Shown in pieces: positions 11,308 through 23,700 of a DNA stretch of 64,000 bases. Positions within the stretch are counted from its first letter, which is position 1. Each line of letters starts with the position of its first letter. A program made the position numbers and the translations under genes. The notes beneath the pieces were generated by a model that saw only the letters and a program-made list of their open reading frames with translations, searched no databases and was not told the origin of the DNA. The stretch is taken from contig JAOWCC010000577.1 of the NCBI GenBank assembly GCA_030867875.1, positions 157,100,344 through 157,164,343 of the forward strand, read 5' to 3'. The stretch is from Actinernus sp. WN-2022. Its lineage: Eukaryota; Cnidaria; Anthozoa; Actiniaria; Actinernidae.

Positions 11308-12989
11308 GGGACGGACCATTAGAAAAGTGATGGGGGGGGGTGGGGAGTTTCGAAGATGAAATCCTTTTTTTTTTTGGGCCACTTTAAGTGGAATAAATTT
11401 TTTTTTTTCATTTGATCGCTGGGAATAAATTTTTTTTTTAAGGTGATACATTAATTAGCATAGACTAAAACAAAATAGAACGAAAATTGAACCAAGGATA
11501 AAATTGAACCGCAACATATATATGCTACTGTATATATATTATCTTTATTTATCTGATTTTAAAGTTGCATTTTTAGAAGAAGAAAAAACATCATTACAAT
11601 AACATGCTACATACATAAGATAGCAAAAAGTTAGATTCCTTATTTATTCAAAGTTGATAGATAGGATCTCGTCATTGAAGCCTGTTTAATATTCAAGGTT
11701 GGTTTAAGGTTACTGTATACCTTCGCGGCATGTTTCCTTTAAAAAAATTTTTTTGTGATTCTTTTGAAATTGATGGATTGATCTTCATCTTTCCGAAAAA
11801 TTTTTTTTTAAACATGCAAAAGTTTGCGAGATATTAGAAAAAAACGTAATTTGAAGGAAAGTAAATAAATCGCTTAGGCGTAATAAATCCCTCTGATCCC
11901 ATTACGTGCCACAGGCACCCCGCTGGATTTTTGCGGGAAACATCCGGAGCTTCAGACTCACAGTGATCCGTCACTCGTGAGTTCAGTGATTTTATAGCGT
12001 TTAATTTACCGGTATATCGATCGTGGATATGTCCAGAAGATAAAAGAATAATCCTTGGATAAAAGGTAAAAAGAGAAGACAGGCCCCAAGAAGATTCAAG
12101 AGAATGAGCTCGAGAAGGACCAAAGTTTCAATACGGAAAAGAAAGTGATGCTCGCGGAAAGCGACAAAGGCTCGTGGTTCGAACAGCCTTCATGTTCGAC
12201 GACTCCCATTTCGAGTTCTATTAGTACTGCTACAACTCTGACGGAAAGCTGCTCAGCTAGTAGGCTTAAACTTTTGCCAGGTACAAGAAAAGAGACGGAA
12301 GATTCAGAGAGTAGCAGCGAGTCCGCATCCGACTCCGATTCTAATGTCTTGGGTGACTCGCAGTTTCCAACCTGGGCCGTGGTCAATCCAGGAGTTCTAA
12401 AACGTGAACTTGAGCGAAGTTCAGCCGGTCGATTTTGCGGAACTGAAGGAATCATCGCAGCTAACATAGCAGGTTTAGGATCAACATCAATGTTCGGAGC
12501 ACGAGGTTGCCTGCAACTCGCTTTTCCCTTCGCTCTAGTTTGCGGCGTTGCCTTTCGACGCGATTTAGGTTTCGATATCCGGCCCCCTCCCTTCTTGGTA
12601 CAACCCGTTGATTTACCTTTCTTGTTCCCCTTTTGCGCATTATCTCTACATGTAGTTTTGGCCATAACACAACGCTCTTTTGAATATTTGTGTTAAAATG
12701 TATTGATTGCATGCCTCAAATAGGCAATATCGCTAATGCAGGTCAATTTGAGCAAAGATATTAAGCATATATTTAATATTTGCATATTACTCTGATAATT
12801 ATGGAGGAATGCTGCTGTACTGTGATAATAAAAAAATATATGACACACCAATCTTCAGCTGGAAATTTTTTTTATTTTTTTTAGGTAACAGGAAGAATAA
12901 TTTTTTTTTAACACATTTTTTCTGGAAATAATTTTTTTTTTTGCTTTTGCCCCACCCCCCCCCCCATCACTTTTCTAATGGTCCGTCCC
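11308..12989. mobile_element. PIF/Harbinger-like non-autonomous element, 1.68 kb, flanked by TTA
   Basis: The ends are perfect inverted copies of GGGACGGACCATTAGAAAAG followed by TGATGGGGGG (11308-11338 and about 12959-12989). TTA flanks both sides (11305-11307 and 12990-12992). A TWA duplication with GGG-starting ends fits PIF/Harbinger. Subterminal poly-T tracts mirror each other. Inside there is an isolated end-like word of another family, TTAAGGTTACTGTATACC at 11704, and a roughly 550-bp region open on both strands. No transposase is seen. Confidence 0.75.
12096..12712 (-). CDS. Uncharacterised basic protein frame inside the Harbinger-like element
   Basis: A minus-strand frame of 189 codons starts at 12665. 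Its N-terminus is rich in Lys, Arg and Gly (KKGKSTGCTKKGG) and it later has a Ser/Glu/Asp-rich stretch. The opposite strand is open for 183 codons over the same bases, so at most one is genuine. I recognise no domain. It could be the remains of a transposon accessory gene. Its location wholly inside the TTA-flanked element argues against a host gene. Confidence 0.25.
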
Positions 12990-12992
12990 TTA

Positions 12993-13243
12993 CAAAAAGC
13001 ACTCCAAAAAACTCATATGTTGCCCCGATAACACAAGCTACGAGCTTGGGTTACCTGTGGTAGAACACGGTTGGGGGAATGGTACTCCTACATCCCACAC
13101 ATCAACCTAAAAATGTTCTCGAATGGTGCAATATTTTAACAGTTTAAAATATATATGATACAGATTGTACCTTTAAGTATAAATGTATGATGGCATTCGG
13201 GACATAACTGATCATTTTCAAGATCCTCAACAACCAATTCAAG
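12993..13243 (+). promoter_or_regulatory. Putative ANKZF1 promoter/5' region
   Basis: These 250 bases separate the Harbinger-like element from the ANKZF1 start codon. They include a MITE end word GCTTGGGTTACCTGTGG at 13044-13060 and an AT-rich stretch. The start codon sits in AAGATGGCGAC, which resembles the YY1-type motif common at animal promoters and start codons. No TATA box is assigned. This is inferred from position only. Confidence 0.35.
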
Positions 13244-14729
13244 ATGGCGACCTCCACGTATGAAGGAATGACGCGGAATTATTGCTCCATGTTTGATAAA
13301 CAGGCTGTCGAGCTTTTCGATGGGGTGCGAGTAGTTGGCAAGGATATCAGTAGTGTAGGAAGCCAGAGTTCTGGTGGCGGTTGGAAAGAGGAAACAGAAG
13401 AATACGAAGAGTCAAAACGAAATCCTGGGGATCAAGGTTTGTATTTCTTTATTTGGCTAAATTACAGAATACAGGGCCATTTCTCGATATGTCCTGAAGA
13501 GCCACTGGCTCGGTGGCTCGGTAGTGACTTTCTACACATCTGAATATATACACATCACTTATTGCATATTCATAAGTGAACGCGACTACCGAGTCACTAA
13601 AATATAGACCCCAAGACTTCACAGAGGCAAGATACATTGAATATATTCATTTATAAAATAGTTTCGATAGTACGCGCGCTCTGATTGGCTGTAAGCCGTG
13701 TTTCTATAACTCTATAGAAACATAGACAGTTGAGCGCGCGCTTGAGCTAGTTGTGAGAATTTACGTTTTGGTTATAAAATTAAGCGAGCGCTTTCGTGCT
13801 TTTATTCGTTTATTTTATAAAGGAAATAGAAAACAATTTCCCCTTGTTTCTATAGAATTATAGAAACACTTGTGGAAGTTTGGAAGAACTCGAAATAGCT
13901 GTGGAAACACTCGCCCTTCGGGCTCGTGTTCCCACTGCCATTTCTCGTTCTCCCAAACTCCCACTCGTGTTTCTATAACTCTATAGAAACACGGGAAATG
14001 TTTTCTATTTCTTAAATGGAGATGCTTTGTTCTTTATTAAAAGAGGCAGATACTAGGCTAGCCAGACGTATTTTTTCACTCTCATAAATTCGAAGAAAAA
14101 AGTAACGTCTGCTTACCCGAGTGCTTAATTAGTTTCCAATATGCAAGCATACGAGTCACGTCAGCACGTTTGTTTTATTTTTCTGCCCGATCAAAGCCAT
14201 TGTTAGAATTTTAGTGAATTGGTGCACCTGTGAACACTCCTGTGATTGATCAATGGCAAATGTATTGTCTGAATTCCTTTTCAATAACAGCATTACGTCA
14301 CTTTCCAGGATATGGAAGGTAAAATCTGATTGGTCCATAACACAATGAGGTGTGCATATTGGAAACTAATTAAGTGCTCAGGTAAGCAGACGTTATTTTT
14401 TTCTTCTAATTTACGAGAGTGAAAAAATACGTCTGCATAGCAGGCTAATACTAGGCAGGCAGGCATATTTATAAGTGAATGCGATTTCCGAGCCACCGGT
14501 GGATGGATTAAGATCATCGACTACCGAGCCACCGAGCCAATGAGAAAAATATTTGGAGCTTCAAAAATGGCCCTGCATTTTGTTATTGCTGTATGATGAA
14601 CTCAAAATTTCAAAGACCTTCAACCTGTAGTTTCTCAATGGACACACACTATTGTGCTAACCGCCTCCCGGTTAGCTCAGTGGTTAAGCTCTGGTCTGTC
14701 GAGCGGGAGGTCATGGGTTCAAACCCCGG

Positions 14730-14768
<39 letters not shown>

Positions 14769-17700
14769 GGCGCTGCCTTTAAATAATCCAGTAAACGGTT
14801 AGACCTTCACGTCTTCTCGAATAAGGACGCAAAATCATAGGACTAGTGTCCCCAATTAGCTGCAAAGCTAAATACATTGACACTTAAATAAAGTCACTTA
14901 CTTACTTATTACTCGGGCTGCCTATGGCAGCACCAAGTCTTAAAATGCAAGTCGTTATATTTTTATTTTTTATTTTTTTATTCCGTGTAGCAAGATTTCT
15001 GTGCCAACGTTAAAGGTCAAATTCACACCAATCAGATTGCACTGTGCTGGTCACGCAAGAATCGCCAGGTTAATTTATTTACATAATTTAATACAGTAAA
15101 GCAAGATGGCGGAGGACCCGCGAGCAACTTTCTCTCTAACTTGGAGTCTCATCTCTCAAATGTAAGCCAGTTTAATGTTTTATTTAACTTCACTCATGTG
15201 AAATTAAGCCTTCCAACAGGCTCAGGATATTTCAACTGGCGCTATTGTCGGAGCAGAAGGACTGCGTTTTTTACCCAGATGGCCAGTGATTTTATATACG
15301 ACACGTACGACGACCTGAAGCCAGTGAAGGGGCCAGGATCCAGAAAGATAAAATTTGAAGAAATAGATATTGGAATCTATAAGCTCTCTATAAGTCTCTT
15401 AAAAACTGTCAGAGATTTAAATTTACTGTAAGTTGGATCAGAGAGTATTGAGATCAAGTTATTTTGTTCCAGCGAGGATATTGACCTAGCGGAAACGGTA
15501 CAAGCTGTCGAAGGATTTTACTTAATATAATCATCCACGTCTACTTAACAACAGGAATAGTTATGTGCCAAAGCATGGGCAAAGATTGAGTTTCCCAGAT
15601 TACAGATGAAAGTAGAGAACTTAATGAATGAAGAAACAGAGGTCACGCGCGACATGCTTGAGAACATGAACATGTTCAACACTTTATGTTACCGGTATAC
15701 TAAGAAAACAAAACAAATTACAGAGCCTGCAAGTTCACAAGTCAATGAAAAACCCCAAGAGCCTGTAGTTTTGGATCAACATATCCTTGAAACTCCAAAA
15801 GCAACATACACATGTCTAGTCAAATTCAAACCGGAAGAGACGGAATTCTTTAGATTCTTCACGAGGATTGTTAAGCCCGCAACAAGAACTCTCTCGCTGC
15901 TTTAACGACCTTGATTTGTAACATGGAGGCTGACCTAACTGATATGCGTAATGAATTCTTACTCTCGTCACATCAAAACATGAATCAAGAAACCAAACTC
16001 AGTCATTTGGAAGACAAATTAGTGCAGCAAGATAATATATACAAAACCGAAATCAAGATGCTGTCATCACGAATATATTATTGACCTAGAAGTTGAAAAT
16101 GGCGAGTTGAAAGCGGATATAATAAAGCTGAGATCTGACTTTCAAACTTAAAAAAAATATCAAGAATACAAAAAAGAAGACAATGAAAGACCAAGGTCTC
16201 CAGTGTTCCGAGACTACCCAACCTACTGAAGCTTATCAGTTTGTTCAAGAGCCATCTTTCTTACATGACAACCCGATCCCTATTCATCAGAATACATTTT
16301 CTGTGCTAAATGACGAGAGTTTACAATCACCTGACCGACAACCCACTACTAAAGAAAGGGACCATGAAGTACGGTAGTACGGTTAATTCTCGGGTTCAAA
16401 ACAATGAATAAAATTATATGCCTGCTCAAATGCAGTGTGTTAAACGAATAAGTAGTGTTTAAATTAAAAGGTCAACATACGAGAAAAACAAAAATATTAA
16501 ATTACATATATATACATGTATACTAGGGGAGTAGAGAATGAAAGTCACCGCGCTATACCGGCCACTCCTAAAGACTGCTAAATTCAGCTAATAATTCTTC
16601 CCTTTGGTTATTACTAAGAGCATTTCAAATGAAAGTGTATTTCATCTTCAATCTCATGTGGCCCGAGTGAAAGCCCAGATGGGCTCTTGTTTGTATAATA
16701 GTACCTGCATGGTGAGAGTGGATTAGACGATTTAGTGTTGAGTAATAACAACAATTAAATACTTTAGTGTTTTCAGGACTTTTGACTGATAGGTTCCCTA
16801 ATTCTAACAACTAGCATACATGTATGTAAGCCCTCAAACTTCGTTCTCATGCCACTGAGGCTAATATTTGTTTTAAGAAGTCATATATGTATCAAATAAT
16901 TTTCTGTTGGCAGCTATAATATCAACCAAATTTCCCTCAACACTAGCACACTATTTGTTATAGAAACTTGGGCCTCATAGTCTAATTGTTAAATAGTGCT
17001 TTACATAAAATATTCTTTCATTCTTTAGATCCTGTTAGCAGTGAAGCTGTAGAAAAGACAGGCATGTCTTGCTTCGTGTGTCAAGTTCCTATCTTTGAGT
17101 CTCTTGAGGCACAGGTCAGTTTTTGATTATCAGTCATTATTTTCAGTTTATATAGTTTTACATAATTATACCGGTATAATATAACAATGATTACAAGACT
17201 GTGACCTCAAAGCTTTTATTTAACAATATTTCTGTATAACATGTACCACAAGCTCAAGTTTTCTATGAGGCTGAAAATTAGTTGGTGAGGGGTGAAGCCC
17301 TCAGTGAACTTTCAAAGTCTTAGAAACCAAGTACAAGAAGTGTAATTGAAGGACAGTGAGCAAAAAGAGACTGATACACTTACATGTATCATAGTTCACC
17401 ACATACTTTTCTTCCAGAACTATTCACTTTTTATGCAAGTCACATTATTGTATTGTTCAGTAGTCTTAGTAAGTCTTAATGTTTCACTGATTTACAGAGA
17501 GAGCATTTCAAGCTTGACTGGCATAGATTTAATGTGAAGCAGAAACTAATGGATAAACAAGTGTTGTTGAGCGAAGAAGAATTTGAAGACACCATATCAG
17601 GTAATGCACATGGCTACAATGAAATTGACCATTAAAGGAGCTCATTCAACCAAGATGCATTGTGAGTCACTGTTATTGTTTTCATATGGGAAACTACTTG

Positions 17701-20700
17701 AAATCGGACAGCTGCCAATCAGAAAATGTGATATCGGGCTGTTTATAAATAGAATTTACGGGTTGAACTGAATGGCCGAGATCAGCGGGGAGATTGGTTG
17801 CCTTTATACTTGAAGAAATACAATAGAATGAGCGGAATTACTACGGTTCTCCGATTAAAATTCCTCGCCGTGATGCTAGCAATCAATCTCATGCTCGATC
17901 TAGCGAACCAACTTGTCCAACTTCTGGACCAAGTTCCAGCGATGCAGATCGTGTGGCAAGGAAATTAATCAATTCTACGATAGCATTATACATTTAGAGT
18001 TTTTTTCCTTCTAGGCTTGTGCATGCAAGAACACGTGTAGTCAAAAGTAATGAGCTAGGTTAATTGCCCCTGCCAAAATGCTGCTTTGAAATGTCAAAGT
18101 ACTGTTTGCCACATTCTATTTGTGTTCAATGTCCATGCGTTCTCCACACCACATTTTGACTCGCCAATGCAATATGCAAATTTGAAATCAAATTCTGTAT
18201 GTTGTTTGCTAGCCTGAATTTCAGCCGAAAATCGAGAAATCGAGAAATTTGAGCTCGCAATGCATCTTGGTTGAATGAGCTCCCTTAAAATAGATCATTC
18301 CTTCTGTTTAATATTCAATTATCCCAGTTATAATATTATATAGATCTACTGTACATGTAATTATTGCATGTTCCGTAACACATGCAGAAACAAAACTTAA
18401 ATTGCATATGTAATGTACTAATAGCTGCACATCCCTATTACAACTGGGGGTGAGGCTCTTGCTTACAAATTGTACAATGTTAAGTTAAGTATAAAAATTA
18501 TAATATTATATGTGCAGCACATGTACAGGGTCTGGGTAATTTGAACCCAATTTAGATTTCAGGGTCCAGATTTTTCATAAAAATATATGGAATTCTGGGT
18601 TAATTAGACAATTCAAAATAATCAATCAGGGTGAAAATCTGGGTTCATCTTCATAACAATTTGGAAACTAGGTTTTGGAACGATTTTTCTCCAATAACCC
18701 CACCCACCCCCACCCCTCCCATTTAACATGTAACATTCCTTCTATCACAATTAAGACAAAAACAATATTATTCTGAGCCAGCTAGGTTTGTTTTCGCTTT
18801 TTTGCTGTGTGATCCATTATCCCAATTAAGGTTCCTAAGAGTGTAATTTACTCAAATTTTACACTACAGCTATTCAGTAGTAATAATTACAGTTTCTGAA
18901 TTGATCTGCTTTTAACACGTACATGTACATGTAGGTGAACTCTCCAGCATATCAGGTTCTGACACATCGGAGAGTGAGACAGAAAAGGATGATTTGATTC
19001 TGGAAAGCACAATTCAGACTACACAAGCCGTTCACCTGGTCAATGATGGAGACAGATCTGCAGTCAATCATGGATGGTACCATCCTAAAATGTTCCTTGT
19101 AAACAACAATGACTTTGTGTTTACAGTCTACAGAGCTGTTGTATATTCTTCGAAATGTGTGCCAGATGAAAGTAATGAACTTGTGGCTAACATTAACAGC
19201 ATATGCCAAGATAGTTTGTGGATAATTCTTATGACTGCTGGTGGGCATTTTGCTGGAGCTGTGTTTGAGGGGGATAATGTTGTAACACACAAGACCTTTC
19301 ACAGATATACTGTCAGAGCTAAGAGAGGAACTGCTCAAGGACTGAGAGATAGTCAACAGGGAAAACAACCAAAGTAAGAAAACTGATAGGAAAATGATCA
19401 TAAATGTCTGAAGTAAGGCCCTTTGTATGGACCAGAAAAAGACTTTATGAGTGTTCTCTCTATATATAATGTATCATGTTTATGTAAGTACATACTTTGT
19501 ACAAGATGCCAGATCCAAATAATAAGAAATGCCGGCTAATAAATTAAAAGTCAATGTTGGAACTAATGATTTCACACAAGCTGTTCTGTTCACCTCCTAA
19601 AACTCTTCCAAATGAATGAGAACTAAAATCTTCCATCTTATAACACTTAGTTTACAGCAAGTACATGTACACCCACATGTATTTCAATAAACTGTTGTCG
19701 GATGGAAATGGAAAATAGGGAAGCTAAGACCAAGTTGAATCATGGCAATCTATTGCATTCTGTCTCAGTGGCTTCATTGTATTCACTTGAATAGGATCTT
19801 CATTCTAATGAAGTCATTGTTGAATCATGGGAGTCTATTGTGTTCCATCTGGCTCCATTGTATTCACTTGAATAGGATGAACTTCATTCTAATGAAGTCA
19901 TTGTTGAATCATGGGAGTCTATTGTGTTCCATCTGGCTCCATTGTATTCACTTGAATAGGATGAACTTCATTCTAATGAAGTCATTGTTGAATCATGGGA
20001 GTCTATTGTGTTCCATCTGGCTCCATTGTATTCACTTGAATAGGATGAACTTCATTCTAATGAAGTCATTGTTGAATCATGGAAGTCTATTGTGTTCTGT
20101 CTTGCTTCATTGTATTCACTTGAATAGGATAAACTTCATTCTAATGAAGTTATTGTTATCTGAGGGATAGGGAATTTTCTCTTTTCTTTTTGTCTTGCCT
20201 ATTATTTAAATTAGTCACAGCTTTTCTCTTTTCTTATTTCTTCCAACAATGTTTATTATTTGGACTGCGTTATGTTGTTGTTCTTATTTGGTTTACGGCG
20301 TCACAAGTGAGAAATTGCATAACAGATCCATCCGTTGATGTGGGATGAATTAGTTTGTCACACAGTTATCACACTGATGCGTCAGACTTCGATACTCTAT
20401 TTATTTACCTTTTAACATTTTCTTACCATTATCAAATATTTTTATAAAAACTTTTAATGACCCACAAAATATGTAACTTTTCAGAATTTGCTGTAGTTCT
20501 TACTTTGCCAGAGCTGGTCTAATGTAGAAAGCAAAACAACATATTGAAATATGCAGGAAGATTAAGATAAGGGTCAAAACTAGCTATTAAATTTATGCTC
20601 TTTGGATGTCATGTGGAAAAACATTAGGCACTCTAGTTTTAATTATCTCTCGGGAAGGGTAGTAATGCAATCGGCTGTTTTTGCAGACTAATGCAGGCTA

Positions 20701-23700
20701 ACTATGTCAGATTCAGATTCAGATTCAGATTAATTTTATTTTGCGCAATTTTTTTTTTTTTTACAAACATTAATATAATATATGTGGAAAAAAGAGAAGA
20801 AATAGATATTTACAACTTTGAGGAAAAGTGTGTCCTCGTAGACAAAGGTTTCCTGTCGCTTTGACACAAGTTAAATGTATGGACTTCGCATATCAGTATC
20901 TTCATTTCTATACAAGTTATAACTCCCAAAATTGGCTTTCTTTCTAATTTTAATGTGCTAACTCTTCCCAGAAAATCGTGCGAAGGTATAGAATAGAATC
21001 AACTTTATTTAACAAGGGTTACACATAACAGTTTACACTGATAAATTTGTGGCCCTAAGGTATATTTCAACATGTTGTCTGTAAGTACATGTACCTCAGG
21101 TCTCTCTCTATACATGTAGTTGAAATAGGCACCTTAAGATTACTTGATTTTAAACTTTGACTTTGTAAATTTATTTTAGATCAGCTGGAGCTAGTCTGAG
21201 ACGGTATAATGAGACAGCCTTGATACAGGTGATAATACTTGTAATAATGTCATTAGATTTGCTTGTTGACCATCTCTCAGTTTTGGATTCACACAGAGAT
21301 GCATGTAATTACATACACCGTAAGAATAGAAAAATATAAAACAAAACAAGACACAAGGAATTTAAAACAAAACAAGACAAAAGGAATGTGAAACAAAACA
21401 AAATATAAAACCAAATGCTGTGAATTCAACTTCCTGATGATATGAAACCAGACTCATAAGAATAGCTTCAACTGTACTTGTGGAACTCGTGATGCAGGGT
21501 TTGCATGCTGTAGCAGATTGTGTCATGTATTGTATATATATTTATTATATGGACAATAGTATTTTACTGAGAAATAAACCATCCATACGAAACTACATCC
21601 GGGTATTGAGTAGCATATTTTCCATATCCTCACTAGTGAAAATATCGATGACATCACATTTGCCGCCTTTTGGACTACAAAGATGGCGGCAGATTTGTGA
21701 AAATCACAGAGGAAGATGTAAACAGCTTAAATGCGCTGCATGACAATGAATATTCCGAGCACAAAAAGCCAAATACGATCTAAAACTCTCTAATGATTTT
21801 CTCGACTGCAACAAAGAGACAAAAAAAACCTGATGAAACTCACCAGAACAGCTTAGAAAGATCACGAAGAAGTTTGTACTGACAGTAAGTAAAATGAATA
21901 GATAAGAGTTCTTAGAGCAGTTTAATAAAGAAATGTTGTGGTCCATATAATAAAAAAAAAATTACACGGTGGTTTGAAGATATGAAGTTTATCCTTGAGA
22001 GTCCTTCTCTGCGCTCACTCGTGAAATGTTTTCGACTCTCGAGGATAAACCTCATATCTTCAAACCACCGTGTTATATCCTCTACATATGACTTATTGAA
22101 TGACAAATGTTGTCATTATTTTTCAGAGTTAATAATAATATTGAATTGATCACAATATGCATTCTCCTTTATATTCTTTGTTTTCTAAAGGAGAATTTAG
22201 AACTTGATGAAAGCTCATGCTCGATCCATTCAATTTGTTTTCTCAGTTGTGTACAACTGAGGATAGTTTCGTTTTCATTTAGGAAGTACGTGATCTTCTG
22301 GAGACGTGGTCAGACCATTTGTCTCAGTGCCACAAGCTCTTCATCAGGATACCAACCTATAATCAACACATGTTCTTTGGTGGGAAGAACTCGCCACTTA
22401 TTAACAAAGGTGTGCAGTTAAGTGGATATCATGCGCACTGCAATTATGCTTCATTACATTATATGGCATAGCACATAACTCCAACAGCTGAGCACTATTC
22501 CAGTTGTTGTCAGCAATAATACACATAGCAAACATGTGTAGCAGTCAATCGACCATGCATGATCAATTGGTTAAGGTGAAGTAATACGAGCAACAATTGA
22601 TTGCTACTTGACTGTCTCGCAACAATGTTGCGTTGCGAGTTGAAGGGCGATGTTGCACGTCTTAGCATCCACTTGAGCAACTTGCCACGCAACAAATTTC
22701 AATGCTGCAAGTTACAGCAACGTGTTGCAGAAAGTAGAAGTGACTTCTGCTTTTTGCAACAAATTGTGGTTTAAATTTGTTGCTCGTATTACCACTGGTA
22801 CTGCAACTTATTGCACAGCAATTTTAGGATTGACTGGCAAGTGATGAAGTCGATGTGTCTGCGCGCGTAACAAAGATGGCGGGCGTCGAAGACGAACATG
22901 GAGTGATTGGATTTGGAGCTAGCCTGAAATACAGCCAAGATCCAAGCTGAGAAAGTGGCTGTATTTCAGGCTAATTTGGAGCCGGTGTCAGAGAACTTGC
23001 AACATGGAAATTTGTTGTGTGGCAAGTTGCTCGAGTGGGTGGTAATACGTGCAACATCGCGCGTCAACTCGCAACGTAACATTGTTGCAAGAATGCTTCA
23101 CCTTTAGCAGGGTTTTTAATATTTTTTTACATACAAAATGTAGCTGGCACATTCTGTTAAGTAGCCTATGCCTCCTTACCACGGGCATAGGGAGGTCCTT
23201 AAAATGGGGGGGGGGGGATGGTGGAGGTGGCAAAATGATGAATTATGGGACATTTTTATTGATGACTTATGTCGATCCCTCTGCCAGATTATGGTTGGTA
23301 CTGCTCTCATATGTATCAGGTTTACTTTTGTTCGTTTCCTAAATACATCATTTCAATTCGAGGAAATACACAGGCTCAAATTCTAATCATAAAGTTCTGT
23401 CTTCATCTAATTAAACTAGCTGATCCAAGAATAAGGACTATCCCGTTTGCCACAAGACGGCCTACGTTCAATGAAGTCAAGCGTGTTCACAAGCAGCTCG
23501 CCACGATAGAAATCCTTGGTAGGTGCTTTGTAATTCTCTTAAGGTCCTGTTACACTTGGCAGTTTTTTGTGTAGTTTGCAACGCACTCTTTAGAAGAGAG
23601 AATCACTACAAGTTGCTGTAGGGTGTCGGACATTCGCAACTTTGTTTGCAACTTGCAATGTGATCATATAAATGGTTCTACTTTCCCTGGAAATAGCGCG

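Noticed and set aside
12145..12696. Plus-strand 183-codon protein in the Harbinger-like element
   Set aside because: The same DNA is open on the minus strand. Neither has a domain, and the plus frame has a hydrophobic tail without family resemblance.
14664..14740. Functional tRNA gene
   Set aside because: A and B boxes are present but the D-arm does not pair. A SINE body and TAAATAAAGTCACTTACTTACTT tail follow, so it is a SINE head.
19736..20158. CRISPR array
   Set aside because: The repeats are contiguous 84-bp units without unique spacers, in an animal intron.
19742..20170. 142-codon repetitive protein
   Set aside because: It is an artefact of an 84-bp minisatellite whose unit is a multiple of three.
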